Assembly (NCBI GenBank): GCA_036389695.1
Contig: DASVWG010000407.1
Location: 1 to 23,687, forward strand
DNA from: JALZHR01 sp036389695
Lineage (GTDB): Bacteria; Acidobacteriota; Blastocatellia; Pyrinomonadales; Pyrinomonadaceae
Length of the DNA stretch: 23,687 nucleotides
Direction of reading: 5' to 3'
This document shows, one piece after another, positions 1-7,065 of the stretch; positions within the stretch are counted from its first letter, which is position 1, and every line of letters begins with the position of its first letter. The notes under the pieces are model-generated. The model saw only the letters and a program-made list of their open reading frames with translations, made no database searches and was not told the DNA's origin. The translations under genes and the position numbers were made by a program.

Positions 1-1426
1 CGAAGTAAATCACGTTCGGCGAGGAAGGCGAAACCGTAATCACGTGCGAATCGACGTGCAAGCCGCTCTGGCTCGGGACGAACGTCACGCCGCTGTTAAC
101 CGAAATGCCGAAAGCCAGATTCGGCGAGCCGCCTAAGTAGACGCGCGTCGGGTCAACCGGGTCGGTGTCGATGGCGATGTCGTAGAAACACTGCGCCGTG
201 CAGAAATTGTTGTCAATCTGCTGCACCCACGTCACGCCGCCGTCGGTGGAAATCAAAACTCTGCCGCCCAGGTTTCCCGTCGCCGCATACATCGTCGGCT
301 GCGGCGCGCCGACCGTGTGCTGGATGGCGAATTCCGCCACCAATTCGCTGGTCTGAGTGCTCGACCAGGTGGCGCGCTGGACGCCGACCGCCGATGTCGC
401 CGGCGAAACCGTCGCGTTGTTATAAACGACGATGCCGCCGCCGTTGGCGACCACGTTCGACACGAGTAAATCAGGATTGAGCGGGTCGATTTCAATATCG
501 CGGACGCTCAGGTTCTGGTTGGCGAACGGGAAAGGCATCTGCACGAAGGTCGGAGCCGCCGAAGTCGCGTTGTCCGCGCGGTAAATTCCGCGATTCGATA
601 AAGTCGGCGGAGCCGCGCTGCCGTTGATGCCCGACGCCGCGCTGGTCGAAGCGACCCAAATCATCGCCGGATTCGTCGGGTGAACGATAATCTCGCCGAT
701 GCCGCGTCCCTGAAACGGAGCCGCGCTGCCGAACGGACCGCTGACGACCGGCGTCGTCGAGGCGCTGTCGATGCGGTAAACGCCGACGCCGTAATAGCTG
801 TCGGTCGAAAAATTCGGTTCGCCCGTGCCGATGTAAACCGTGTCGGGCTGCGAGGGCGCGACGCGTACCGCGCCGATTGCCAGGCTCAGCCCGTTGTCGA
901 GCAGCGCCGTCCAGGTCACGCCGCCGTCGAGCGAGCGGTAAACGCCGCCCTGCGCCGTGCCGATGTAGACGATGTCCGGGTTGGTCGGATGCACGTCAAT
1001 CGCCGTCACGCGTCCCGAAACCGGAGTCGTCACGGTCAGCGTCTGACCGTTCGGAATCGGGTCGGGACCAATCGGCGTCCAAGCCGCCAGCAGCGCGTTG
1101 TTTTCAGGCGATGCCGGACGGGCGCGGAGCGCGTCCTGCCGCTCTTCCAGCTCGGCAATCGCCTTATTGCGCGTATTAATCTTTTCGGCGATGTCCTTGC
1201 CGTCCGCCATACCGCGATATTGCGCGATTTGCTCGGAGCGGCGCGCCATAAATTCTTCTTTGCTCATGTTCGCGCGAGCTTGCTCCAGAAATCTCGGCAT
1301 ATCCGGGTCTGAGCCGAGAAACTCCAACGCTTTTTCGGCGACGGCTTCGAAAGGAATAAACCACGCCGAAACGGCAAGCACACCCAGAGCGATTAGTGCA
1401 AACCTCAAGGTTACAAATTTTTTCAT
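1..1426 (-). CDS. Secreted BNR/Asp-box beta-propeller protein, N-terminal part (runs off window)
   Basis: The reading frame is open from the ATG at 1424-1426 to the window edge, giving 475 codons and no stop; the C-terminus is missing. A good Shine-Dalgarno (AGGAG) lies about 7 bases upstream of the ATG. Residues 1-24 form a hydrophobic export signal. Residues about 78-105 are charged and heptad-like, probably a short coiled coil. From about residue 115 the protein is Gly/Thr/Asn-rich with repeated 'HPTNPDIVYIGT'-type strands. Asp boxes are visible at residues 165-172 (SLDGGVTW) and 393-400 (STDGGVTW). This is typical of the sialidase/VPS10-like propeller superfamily, where such repeats mark blades. 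No catalytic residues can be assigned, so it may be a binding or structural surface protein rather than a hydrolase. It is divergent from the gene at 1850. Confidence 0.85.
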   Translation of the reverse strand, partial: MKKFVTLRFALIALGVLAVSAWFIPFEAVAEKALEFLGSDPDMPRFLEQARANMSKEEFMARRSEQIAQYRGMADGKDIAEKINTRNKAIAELEERQDALRARPASPENNALLAAWTPIGPDPIPNGQTLTVTTPVSGRVTAIDVHPTNPDIVYIGTAQGGVYRSLDGGVTWTALLDNGLSLAIGAVRVAPSQPDTVYIGTGEPNFSTDSYYGVGVYRIDSASTTPVVSGPFGSAAPFQGRGIGEIIVHPTNPAMIWVASTSAASGINGSAAPPTLSNRGIYRADNATSAAPTFVQMPFPFANQNLSVRDIEIDPLNPDLLVSNVVANGGGIVVYNNATVSPATSAVGVQRATWSSTQTSELVAEFAIQHTVGAPQPTMYAATGNLGGRVLISTDGGVTWVQQIDNNFCTAQCFYDIAIDTDPVDPTRVYLGGSPNLAFGISVNSGVTFVPSQSGLHVDSHVITVSPSSPNVIYF

Positions 1427-1849
1427 CTTATTCTCCTAAAACTAGATACACAATCGCAGAAATTGCACGCTGGCAACAAAAATCACAGGACTTCTGCAAC
1501 TGTCGGGTCGAAAACTTTAAATTGGGAAAATGTGTAGTCAAAAAAATGCTAAAGCAAAACCAAAATGAAATCAATCTTTTTTTGGCATTTGCCTTCATTT
1601 ATCATCTATTTTTGACTTTCAGTCATTAATTCGCCCTGCTCTTGAAATTATGGGCACTGCGCCGGAGGAAATAACAGCTTTTCTTCATGCGCAAATGTTT
1701 TGTAGAGTTTCTCTTGTGGGAGATTTTGTCAAGGCTTTCAGATTGCTTTTGATATACTAAAATATACGGTTGTAAATTACAACGACGCTCGATAGTATTT
1801 TGCATCAAATAGACGGGGAATTTTTAAAATAAGGAATTTAAAACGTAAA
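1427..1849. other. AT-rich divergent intergenic region, 423 bases
   Basis: This gap separates the outward-reading genes at 1426 (minus) and 1850 (plus), so it should hold promoters for both. I see no convincing gene: the short open frames here lack ribosome binding sites and protein-like composition. A loose nested inverted repeat is present: 1536-1544 (AGTCAAAAA) can pair with 1609-1617, and 1563-1569 (AAATGAA) with 1594-1600. It is AT-rich and could be chance. A candidate promoter for the plus gene is listed separately. Confidence 0.6.
1726..1758 (+). promoter_or_regulatory. Candidate extended -10 promoter for the gene at 1850
   Basis: TATACT at 1753-1758 is preceded by TGA, giving an extended -10 (TGnTATACT). 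A TTGTCA at 1726-1731 resembles a -35 box, but the 21-base spacing is too long for a standard sigma-70 promoter, so the extended -10 would have to carry recognition. Transcription would start near 1765, giving a leader of about 85 bases. Motif match only. Confidence 0.35.
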
Positions 1850-2293
1850 ATGAGCCGATTTTTTTATTTACTCGTACTCGTCTTAATCGCCGCCGCCGGC
1901 GCTGAGCGGCTGTGCGCGCAGGGAAAATCCAAAATGAAAGGCAAAACGACCAGACAAACCGTCACGCAGCCGAAATACAACTGTCTGCCGCCGGACATAA
2001 ATCTTGAAACGGTGGTTTCGACCAGACAGGTCAAATCGGCGGCGGGAAACAAAATCGAGCCGGAAACCGTCAAACAAAGGCTGGATAAAATAAAAGCCGG
2101 ATGCAGGGCGGGCAAGCTCTTTGACGGCAAAGGCAGGGAAATTCGTTTCTACCGGCTTCAGGGCTGCTGGGGAAATCCGCCGCAGGATTACCAGGAGATT
2201 CTGGATAACCAACAGAGGGAATTGCAGGAATTAAAAAAGAAATACGCCGTCATCGAAATAACCTGCAATCCTTCGGGCGGAATGCCTTTTTAA
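1850..2293 (+). CDS. Small exported protein of unknown function
   Basis: This gene encodes 147 residues. Residues 1-24 are a clear signal peptide with a hydrophobic core and a probable type I cleavage site after 'CAQ'. The mature part is basic at first (KSKMKGK), then holds four cysteines (C45, C85, C106, C139), which would allow two disulfides in an exported protein. Residues about 112-133 (QDYQEIL to LKKKY) look helical. No known domain is recognised. The start codon has only a weak, distant AAGGA, but the signal peptide supports this start. A strong stem-loop with a T run follows at 2339-2425. The antisense frames across this gene are shadows of its codon pattern. Confidence 0.75.
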   Translation: MSRFFYLLVLVLIAAAGAERLCAQGKSKMKGKTTRQTVTQPKYNCLPPDINLETVVSTRQVKSAAGNKIEPETVKQRLDKIKAGCRAGKLFDGKGREIRFYRLQGCWGNPPQDYQEILDNQQRELQELKKKYAVIEITCNPSGGMPF

Positions 2294-2307
2294 TATTAGA
2301 TTAATAT

Positions 2308-2336
2308 TTGACAAAACAGCCTTATCAGGCTATCTT
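2308..2336 (+). promoter_or_regulatory. Candidate sigma-70 promoter (TTGACA-17-TATCTT)
   Basis: A perfect -35 hexamer TTGACA lies at 2308-2313. It is followed after exactly 17 bases by TATCTT at 2331-2336, matching the -10 consensus at four of six positions. Transcription would begin near 2343, inside the left arm of the hairpin at 2339. If this promoter is used, that hairpin could not fold fully in its transcript. The two readings (terminator of the upstream gene or leader of the downstream gene) partly exclude each other. Confidence 0.45.
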
Positions 2337-2338
2337 TC

Positions 2339-2425
2339 AAGCAGTTACACTTTAAATAAACGCCAGCCCGCGAGATTTATCTTATCTCCCGCGGCGTCGT
2401 GTTTTTAAATTAACTGCTTTTTTTT
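2339..2425 (+). terminator. Composite stem-loop followed by T8
   Basis: The outer stem pairs 2339-2347 (AAGCAGTTA) with 2411-2419. A middle TTTAAA/TTTAAA stem and an inner GC-rich stem (CCGCG with CGCGG, AGAT with ATCT, two-base bulge) lie inside. A run of eight T (2418-2425) follows the outer stem. It starts 46 bases after the stop at 2293, so it fits an intrinsic terminator for the small exported protein gene. Internal bulges make it less certain than a simple hairpin. Confidence 0.5.
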
Positions 2426-2625
2426 GTTCACAAAAATCGCCTGCGGTCTCGTTTTTCCGCTGTCTTTTTTTACTTCCAGGGTTTATCTGCAAGGGTCGCT
2501 TTTTATATCCAAAGCGTAGGTTTCAAGGCACACATTCATAAAAAAACTGCATTTTTTTGTTTTATTTTGCGCCCGCGGCAAAAAATACGAATTAAATTTC
2601 CCTGTTTCAATTTGAAGGAGTTAGT

Positions 2626-5145
2626 ATGAGTTTATCCAGTATAAAAAATACGGCGTCCGCCGGTATTAAGAATATCAATCAGCTTTTAGCGTCGCCGAAA
2701 CAAATTTTCGCCCTTAGCTTAATTGCTTTTCTACTGGCGTCATCGACGCTTCCGGCTTTTTCCCAGACCAGAACCCGCAAGATTTCGGGAAGCAGTAAAA
2801 GCTCGGCTGAAAGGTCTGAAAGGTCTGAAAGGCGGATTGAAAGAAGCGCCAAAACAAAAGTTAAAAGAAACCGCGACGGCGACGAAATCGGTATTCCGTG
2901 GACGGGCGAAGTCGGTATTCCGAGAATGACCGACGAGATTATGGCGGCGCAATTAGTCGCCAGACCTTCGCAAAGACCAGCGATTGTGCCGGAACGCGAG
3001 AATGAAGCCCGTGAAGAGCGTCGCCAGGACCCGAACGCCAGACCCGGCGCGTTTTATCCTTACACGAGAGAGCAACGCAATCGCGGCAGCCTTTCAAGGA
3101 ATCGCGAAGATTACGTCGCGATGCTCGCGCCGCAGCCTGTCGCGCTGAATTTCAACGCCGTGACCGGACCGACCGAAACCGGAGCATTTCCGCCTGACAC
3201 GCAGGGAACGGTCGGACCGACGCAGTATATCGCCTTTATGAACGGACGCCTGCGCTCTTTCAATAAAACGACCGGCGCGGCGGACGGCGTGCTGAACGTC
3301 GATTCGGACGTCTTTTTCGCTTCGGTGATGACGCCGGTCAGCGGCGGAAGTCTGAACGCCAATTTTACGAGCGACCCGCAGATTCGTTTTGACCGGCTTT
3401 CCAATCGCTGGATTCTGATTATGATCGACGTGCCGAGCCTCAACGCCATCGGCGATACGGCGAATCGTATTTTGATTGCCGTTTCGGACGCCGCCAGCAA
3501 CGGAACGATTTCCGGTTCGACCGTCTGGACATTTTACTTTGTCCAGCAGGATACGGTCGGCGGAATTCCCTCGACGGCTCAGTTTCTCGATTATCCTTCG
3601 CTCGGCGTTGACAACAACGCGCTGTATATCGGCGGCGATATGTATGTCGCGTCAACCAGCGCTTTCCAAAACACCTCAGCCTTCGTCGTCCGCAAAAGCT
3701 CAATCCTGAGCGGCGGTCCGGTGGTGACGACGGCGTTTCGCAATCTGATCGGCACGGACGGAATGCTTGAGCCGCGCGGCGTGGACAACTATAGCTCGAC
3801 GGCGACCGAAGGCTATTTCATCGGCGTCAGCTTCGCCGCTTTCAGTCGTCTGAATATGCGACGCATCAGCACGCCCGGCGCCACGCCGACCATTTCCGCC
3901 GATATTCCGATTTCCACTCCGCTGACGACGACTTCGGCAATCAGCGTTGACCATCTCGGCAATACCGGCGGCACAAACGGCAGGGTTGACGGAATCGACG
4001 ACCGTCTCTACGCCGCGCACATCCGGAACGGCAGGCTTTGGACGGCGCACAGTTTCACGACGCTGAATACCGGCGTCGCCTCGACCAACGCCACCAACCG
4101 CCGTATGTCCGTTCGCTGGTACGAGTTAATCGTCCCGGCAGGCGCAGGTACGCCGACCGTCAACCAGTCGGGCACGATTTTCGACAGCGTTAACACCACG
4201 CAAGCCACCGCGCGTCAATACTGGTTTCCGACCATTATGGTCAACGGTCAGGGTCACGCCGCGCTCGGTTATTCGACCGGCGGAACGCCTTTCCGTCTTG
4301 ACGCGGCGACGAGCGGGCGTCTGGCGAGCGATACGTTAGGCACGACGCAGGCGGTCAATATTTACACCTCCAGCAGCACGGCTTACAATCCGCCCGGCGA
4401 CTCCGGTCCGCCGCGCCGCTGGGGCGATTACTCGTCGACCAGTCTCGACCCGCTCGACGATATGACGATGTGGACGATTCAGGAATACTGCAACGGCACG
4501 AACACCTACGGCGCGCGCGTCGCGAAATTAAGCGCGCCGCCGCCGCCTGCCGTTCTGACGCCGTCGCCGGCTTCGACGGCTGCCGGACAATCGTCGGTCA
4601 ACATCGTCGTCACCGGAGTTTCGTCCGGCGGTTCGGCATTTTACGACCCGGGCGCAGACCTCGCGCCTCCGGCAACGCCGTTTACGCATATTTCGGCGAG
4701 CATTTCGCCGCCGCGTTCGCCCGATGCGCTCAGCGTCAACAGCACCACTTACAACAGCCCGACGCAGGTGACGGTGAATCTGAACACAGTCGGCGCGACG
4801 CCCGGCGTCAAGACGTTGACCATCACCAATCCCGACGGACAGACGACGACGACGAGCGTCACGATTACGCCCGCGCCGACCGCCGCGCAGGTTTCCGCCA
4901 GCGGACGAGTTATCAACGCCGCCGGAATGGGAATCGCCAATGCCCGTGTGGTAGTCGTGACCGCAGACGGAGAAAGACGGCTCGCCATTACCAACGCGTT
5001 CGGTCACTTCCAGTTCGAAAACCTTTTAGCGGGACAGACCTACGTCTTCTCGGTCTCGGCTAAACGCTTTACGTTCAGCAATCCGAGTCAGGTTATCGAG
5101 CTGTTGGACAGCGCCAGCAACATTATATTTATCGCGGATAATTAA
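2626..5145 (+). CDS. Large exported protein with IPT/Ig-like and carboxypeptidase-regulatory-like C-terminal domains
   Basis: This gene encodes 839 residues. The ATG follows AAGGAG with 5 bases spacing. The signal sequence sits inside an N-terminal extension, with the hydrophobic core at about residues 28-45 and probable cleavage near 'AFS|Q'. Residues about 50-85 are very basic and contain a Ser-Glu-Arg triplet repeat. From about residue 165 comes a beta-rich region opening with 'FPPDTQGTVGP', probably propeller-like. Residues about 640-755 look like an IPT/Ig-like module ending 'TLTITNPDGQTTTT'. Residues about 756-839 (SASGRVINAAG...GHFQFENLLAGQTY) match the carboxypeptidase-regulatory-like fold, a common exported adaptor module. 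No enzyme active site is seen. Surface or matrix localisation is inferred. A 24-base-pair perfect hairpin follows. Confidence 0.85.
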   Translation: MSLSSIKNTASAGIKNINQLLASPKQIFALSLIAFLLASSTLPAFSQTRTRKISGSSKSSAERSERSERRIERSAKTKVKRNRDGDEIGIPWTGEVGIPRMTDEIMAAQLVARPSQRPAIVPERENEAREERRQDPNARPGAFYPYTREQRNRGSLSRNREDYVAMLAPQPVALNFNAVTGPTETGAFPPDTQGTVGPTQYIAFMNGRLRSFNKTTGAADGVLNVDSDVFFASVMTPVSGGSLNANFTSDPQIRFDRLSNRWILIMIDVPSLNAIGDTANRILIAVSDAASNGTISGSTVWTFYFVQQDTVGGIPSTAQFLDYPSLGVDNNALYIGGDMYVASTSAFQNTSAFVVRKSSILSGGPVVTTAFRNLIGTDGMLEPRGVDNYSSTATEGYFIGVSFAAFSRLNMRRISTPGATPTISADIPISTPLTTTSAISVDHLGNTGGTNGRVDGIDDRLYAAHIRNGRLWTAHSFTTLNTGVASTNATNRRMSVRWYELIVPAGAGTPTVNQSGTIFDSVNTTQATARQYWFPTIMVNGQGHAALGYSTGGTPFRLDAATSGRLASDTLGTTQAVNIYTSSSTAYNPPGDSGPPRRWGDYSSTSLDPLDDMTMWTIQEYCNGTNTYGARVAKLSAPPPPAVLTPSPASTAAGQSSVNIVVTGVSSGGSAFYDPGADLAPPATPFTHISASISPPRSPDALSVNSTTYNSPTQVTVNLNTVGATPGVKTLTITNPDGQTTTTSVTITPAPTAAQVSASGRVINAAGMGIANARVVVVTADGERRLAITNAFGHFQFENLLAGQTYVFSVSAKRFTFSNPSQVIELLDSASNIIFIADN
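2806..2832 (+). repeat. 9-base tandem triplication encoding Glu-Arg-Ser units
   Basis: Three consecutive 9-base units (2806-2814, 2815-2823, 2824-2832; unit TCTGAAAGG, first copy with one or two differences) encode a (Ala/Ser)-Glu-Arg repeat in the basic linker just after the signal peptide. The unit keeps the frame, so slippage here would only change linker length. Confidence 0.8.
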
Positions 5146-5161
5146 ATTATCCGGATAAACT

Positions 5162-5218
5162 TTCACCAATAGAAAGGCTGGTCGGAAAATTTTACCGACC
5201 AGCCTTTCTATTGGTGAA
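5162..5218. terminator. Perfect 24-bp inverted repeat, putative bidirectional terminator
   Basis: The 24 bases at 5162-5185 are the exact reverse complement of 5195-5218, around a 9-base loop (aaaatttta). It lies 16 bases past the stop of the 839-residue gene, between convergent genes, so a terminator role is likely. Neither side shows a strong T run after the stem. It may therefore act by blocking exonucleases or in both directions rather than as a textbook intrinsic terminator. Confidence 0.6.
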
Positions 5219-5332
5219 TTACGAATTAAAAATTACGAATGAATTTAATTTTTGACTTTTGCGGATTGAGCCAAATTAAAGGTCAAAGCTCATTTCTTTC
5301 AATTCGTGATTCGTAATTTTTAATTCGTAATT
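5217..5332. repeat. Heptamer-word inverted repeat, family 1 (AATTACG/AATTAAA)
   Basis: The 24 bases at 5217-5240 (words AATTACG, AATTAAA, AATTACG plus AAT) are the exact reverse complement of 5309-5332. The spacer is 68 bases. The right arm ends four bases from the stop codon of the minus-strand gene at 5336. The left arm overlaps the preceding hairpin by two bases. Period-7 word structure matches the arrays at 8575, 13899 and 17186. Confidence 0.85.
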
Positions 5333-5335
5333 TTC

Positions 5336-5881
5336 TTAATAGCATTTGCGGATGAACCCCGTTTTATTGCGTTCTAAGACGACTTCATCGAGCGTTTTGC
5401 CGGTTTCCGTCAGCGTCACTTTGAGCGTCATTTTATCGCCGGAAATTACGCCTTCGTAGCGCGCGGGCTGCGGCTTTGGCAGAAATTTTATTCTGAGCGC
5501 GCCCGGAGAGCGACGCGTGTAAACGCCGCCGACGCTGAATCTGCCCTGCTCGTCTACCAGAAGCTTCTGCTGAATCTCGCCGTTGGCGCAGTCGTATTCA
5601 ATCGTCGCGCTGTTGTCTGCGACCACCAGATTTATGCCCGTTGCGCCCCAGTTTCCCGCCGGAACTGAAGTCATCTTCGATTGATTCATTTTCGGTTTCG
5701 CCTTTGCTTTCCTTTTTTTCTTTTTTTTAGCGGGCGAATCAATTTGCCGCCGATACTTATTTTCGATTTTACGAATCAAGCCCGAATTAACGGAATGAGC
5801 CAAACCGTCGAACGAAAAAATAAAAAATACCAAAGCCGTAAGACAGATATAAAATTTCAGCCGTTTTCTATTTTTCTTCAT
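5336..5881 (-). CDS. Small exported beta-rich protein of unknown function
   Basis: This gene encodes 181 residues. Residues 1-30 are a basic then hydrophobic signal sequence. Residues about 50-63 are a striking lysine/arginine/alanine tract. The rest (about 75-178) is a compact beta-rich domain opening with 'PAGNWGATGINLVV' and containing 'IEYDCANGEI', 'GRFSVGGVY' and a C-terminal 'RKCY'. The two mature cysteines could pair. The pattern resembles small unannotated lipocalin-like barrels, but I assign no function. It starts 10 bases after the VWFA gene stop, so the two are probably co-transcribed. The stop codon is almost fused to the heptamer repeat. Confidence 0.75.
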   Translation of the reverse strand: MKKNRKRLKFYICLTALVFFIFSFDGLAHSVNSGLIRKIENKYRRQIDSPAKKKKKRKAKAKPKMNQSKMTSVPAGNWGATGINLVVADNSATIEYDCANGEIQQKLLVDEQGRFSVGGVYTRRSPGALRIKFLPKPQPARYEGVISGDKMTLKVTLTETGKTLDEVVLERNKTGFIRKCY

Positions 5882-5891
5882 AAAACGCTTT

Positions 5892-6875
5892 TTAGAATTT
5901 CGGCTGTTTTAACGGTTTCGAAGGGCTTTGATAGCCTCGGCGATTCGATAATCGCAGTTTTTTGTTTTTTCCGCCATCGACGCGGACTTTCAGCCTGTGC
6001 CATTTGCCGTCGAAGCTGTCGGCGTAAAAGCCTAAAACGTATTGATTTTCGACTTCCGTCTGAATCTTTTTGCAGATGGCGTAGATAAAAAGACGGCTTT
6101 GAATCTCGCGCTGAAACGTCTGCCCGCCGGTCGTTTTGCTTAGCTCCGCAAGAACGGCTTTATTGAGCTCGTTGGTTTCGGTCAAGCCCAGCGTCTGCCT
6201 GCCCTGATTGCGATAAAGGTCGGAATAACCCCACTGGCGCTTGTTTTCGTCGTGAAAGGCGATGGTGTAAACCGGCAGATTTACGCTGCGCAGGTGCAGG
6301 CGCAATTCTTTCAGGCTGTGATGGCTCGAATGGTCTTCGCCGTCGGTCAAAACCAGTAAAACCTGTTTTGAATTTTTTCTTTCGCGCGCTTTGCCCGAAG
6401 CCGCAAAAATCGCGTCGTAAAGCGAATTCGGCGTCTTGGGCTTGATGTCGGTCAGATTTGTCTGAATCTGCTCGCTGGTCGGCACAAAATCCGTCGTCAG
6501 GCTGCCGCGCTCGTTAAAAACCGTGACGAAAAAATTATCTTTCGCTTTTAATTCTCTGGTAAATCGGCGGAGCGATTCCAGCACATTCGCCGAGCGCTCG
6601 CCGGTCGTCGGGTGCATATCGTAGACGATGCCGAACGTAACGGGCGCTTCTTCCGCCGAAAATTCGTCGATGGTTTTCGGGAAATTGTTGTCGAAAATCT
6701 GAAAATCTTTTTTCTGCAAGCCTTTGACATAATTGCCGCCGCGGTCGGTGACGGCGATATTCAGCGTCACCAGATTTGTCTCGACGCGAATCGTGTCGTC
6801 GTCCTGCGCCAATGAATAAATCGAAAATGTAGTTAAAACGATGACCGTCAATAATAATGATTTTATAAATTTCAT
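5892..6875 (-). CDS. Secreted VWFA-related (Acidobacterial-type) protein
   Basis: I start at the ATG at 6873-6875 because AAGGAG (6883-6888) sits 7 bases upstream and a signal peptide (MKFIKSLLLTVIVL...LAQ) follows directly; the open frame extends to 6932 without a ribosome site. The product is about 327 residues. The order is typical of the 'VWFA-related Acidobacterial domain' family: an N-terminal strand pair (VETNLVTLNIAVTD...KDFQIFDN), then the A domain (FGIVYDMHP...VLLVLTDGEDHS...VYTIAF), then a C-terminal 'NQYVLGFY...RLKVRV...RRGYQSP' tail. The first metal-site motif, usually DxSxS, reads D-M-H-P-T, so Mg2+ binding may be changed. Likely role: periplasmic or surface protein binding; the partner is unknown. 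Confidence 0.88.
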   Translation of the reverse strand: MKFIKSLLLTVIVLTTFSIYSLAQDDDTIRVETNLVTLNIAVTDRGGNYVKGLQKKDFQIFDNNFPKTIDEFSAEEAPVTFGIVYDMHPTTGERSANVLESLRRFTRELKAKDNFFVTVFNERGSLTTDFVPTSEQIQTNLTDIKPKTPNSLYDAIFAASGKARERKNSKQVLLVLTDGEDHSSHHSLKELRLHLRSVNLPVYTIAFHDENKRQWGYSDLYRNQGRQTLGLTETNELNKAVLAELSKTTGGQTFQREIQSRLFIYAICKKIQTEVENQYVLGFYADSFDGKWHRLKVRVDGGKNKKLRLSNRRGYQSPSKPLKQPKF

Positions 6876-6882
6876 ACGCACG

Positions 6883-6888
6883 CTCCTT
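6883..6888 (-). promoter_or_regulatory. Ribosome binding site fixing the VWFA gene start at 6875
   Basis: AAGGAG on the minus strand with a 7-base spacer to the ATG. It decides against the longer open frame, whose extra 19 residues are not signal-like. Confidence 0.75.
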
Positions 6889-7004
6889 TTTATCTTCGTC
6901 GCTTTTGTCGTGATACTCAATCGACAGCTCAATTTTAATAAAATTAATTTTCAAACTCTTTAATAATTAAAGCGTAAAGCGATACGAAAAGGTTTCACTT
7001 TTGC

Positions 7005-7033
7005 TTGCAATCTCTATTTTTTCAAATTATGTT
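7005..7033 (+). promoter_or_regulatory. Candidate promoter for the S10 peptidase gene
   Basis: TTGCAA (7005-7010), a 17-base spacer and TATGTT (7028-7033) match sigma-70 boxes at four of six positions each. Transcription would start near 7040, leaving a leader of about 26 bases. The 190-base divergent gap must also hold the promoter of the VWFA gene, which I cannot place. Confidence 0.35.
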
Positions 7034-7065
7034 AATCTTTCTATAAAAAATTTCAATAAAAATTT

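Larger units (their letters stand above)
2294..2625. other. 332-base gap: hairpin/T-run and possible long leader of the 839-residue gene
   Basis: No gene is visible here. The region is T-rich and holds several folds: the composite hairpin at 2339-2425 (separate entry) and a small stem pairing 2498-2503 (CGCTTT) with 2511-2516 (AAAGCG). A near-consensus promoter lies at 2308-2336. If that promoter drives the gene at 2626, the leader would be about 280 bases, unusually long. I compared the stretch mentally with the c-di-GMP-I and cobalamin riboswitch consensus and saw no match. Confidence 0.5.

Noticed and set aside
253..1439. Plus- and minus-strand frames inside the BNR gene region (for example 680-1312 plus)
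   Set aside because: They are Arg/Ala-rich shadows of the minus-strand propeller gene, which has a signal peptide, ribosome site and Asp boxes.
1396..1808. Two short frames of 60-77 codons in the first gap
   Set aside because: No ribosome site and protein composition is random-like; one overlaps the start region of the BNR gene.
2294..2625. Known riboswitch class upstream of the 839-residue gene
   Set aside because: No match to the consensus core of the classes I could recall; only generic hairpins are seen.
4470..5063. Arg-rich frames on both strands over the end of the 839-residue gene
   Set aside because: Composition is typical of out-of-frame reading of a G+C-rich gene; there is no ribosome site, and the in-frame product has recognisable domains.
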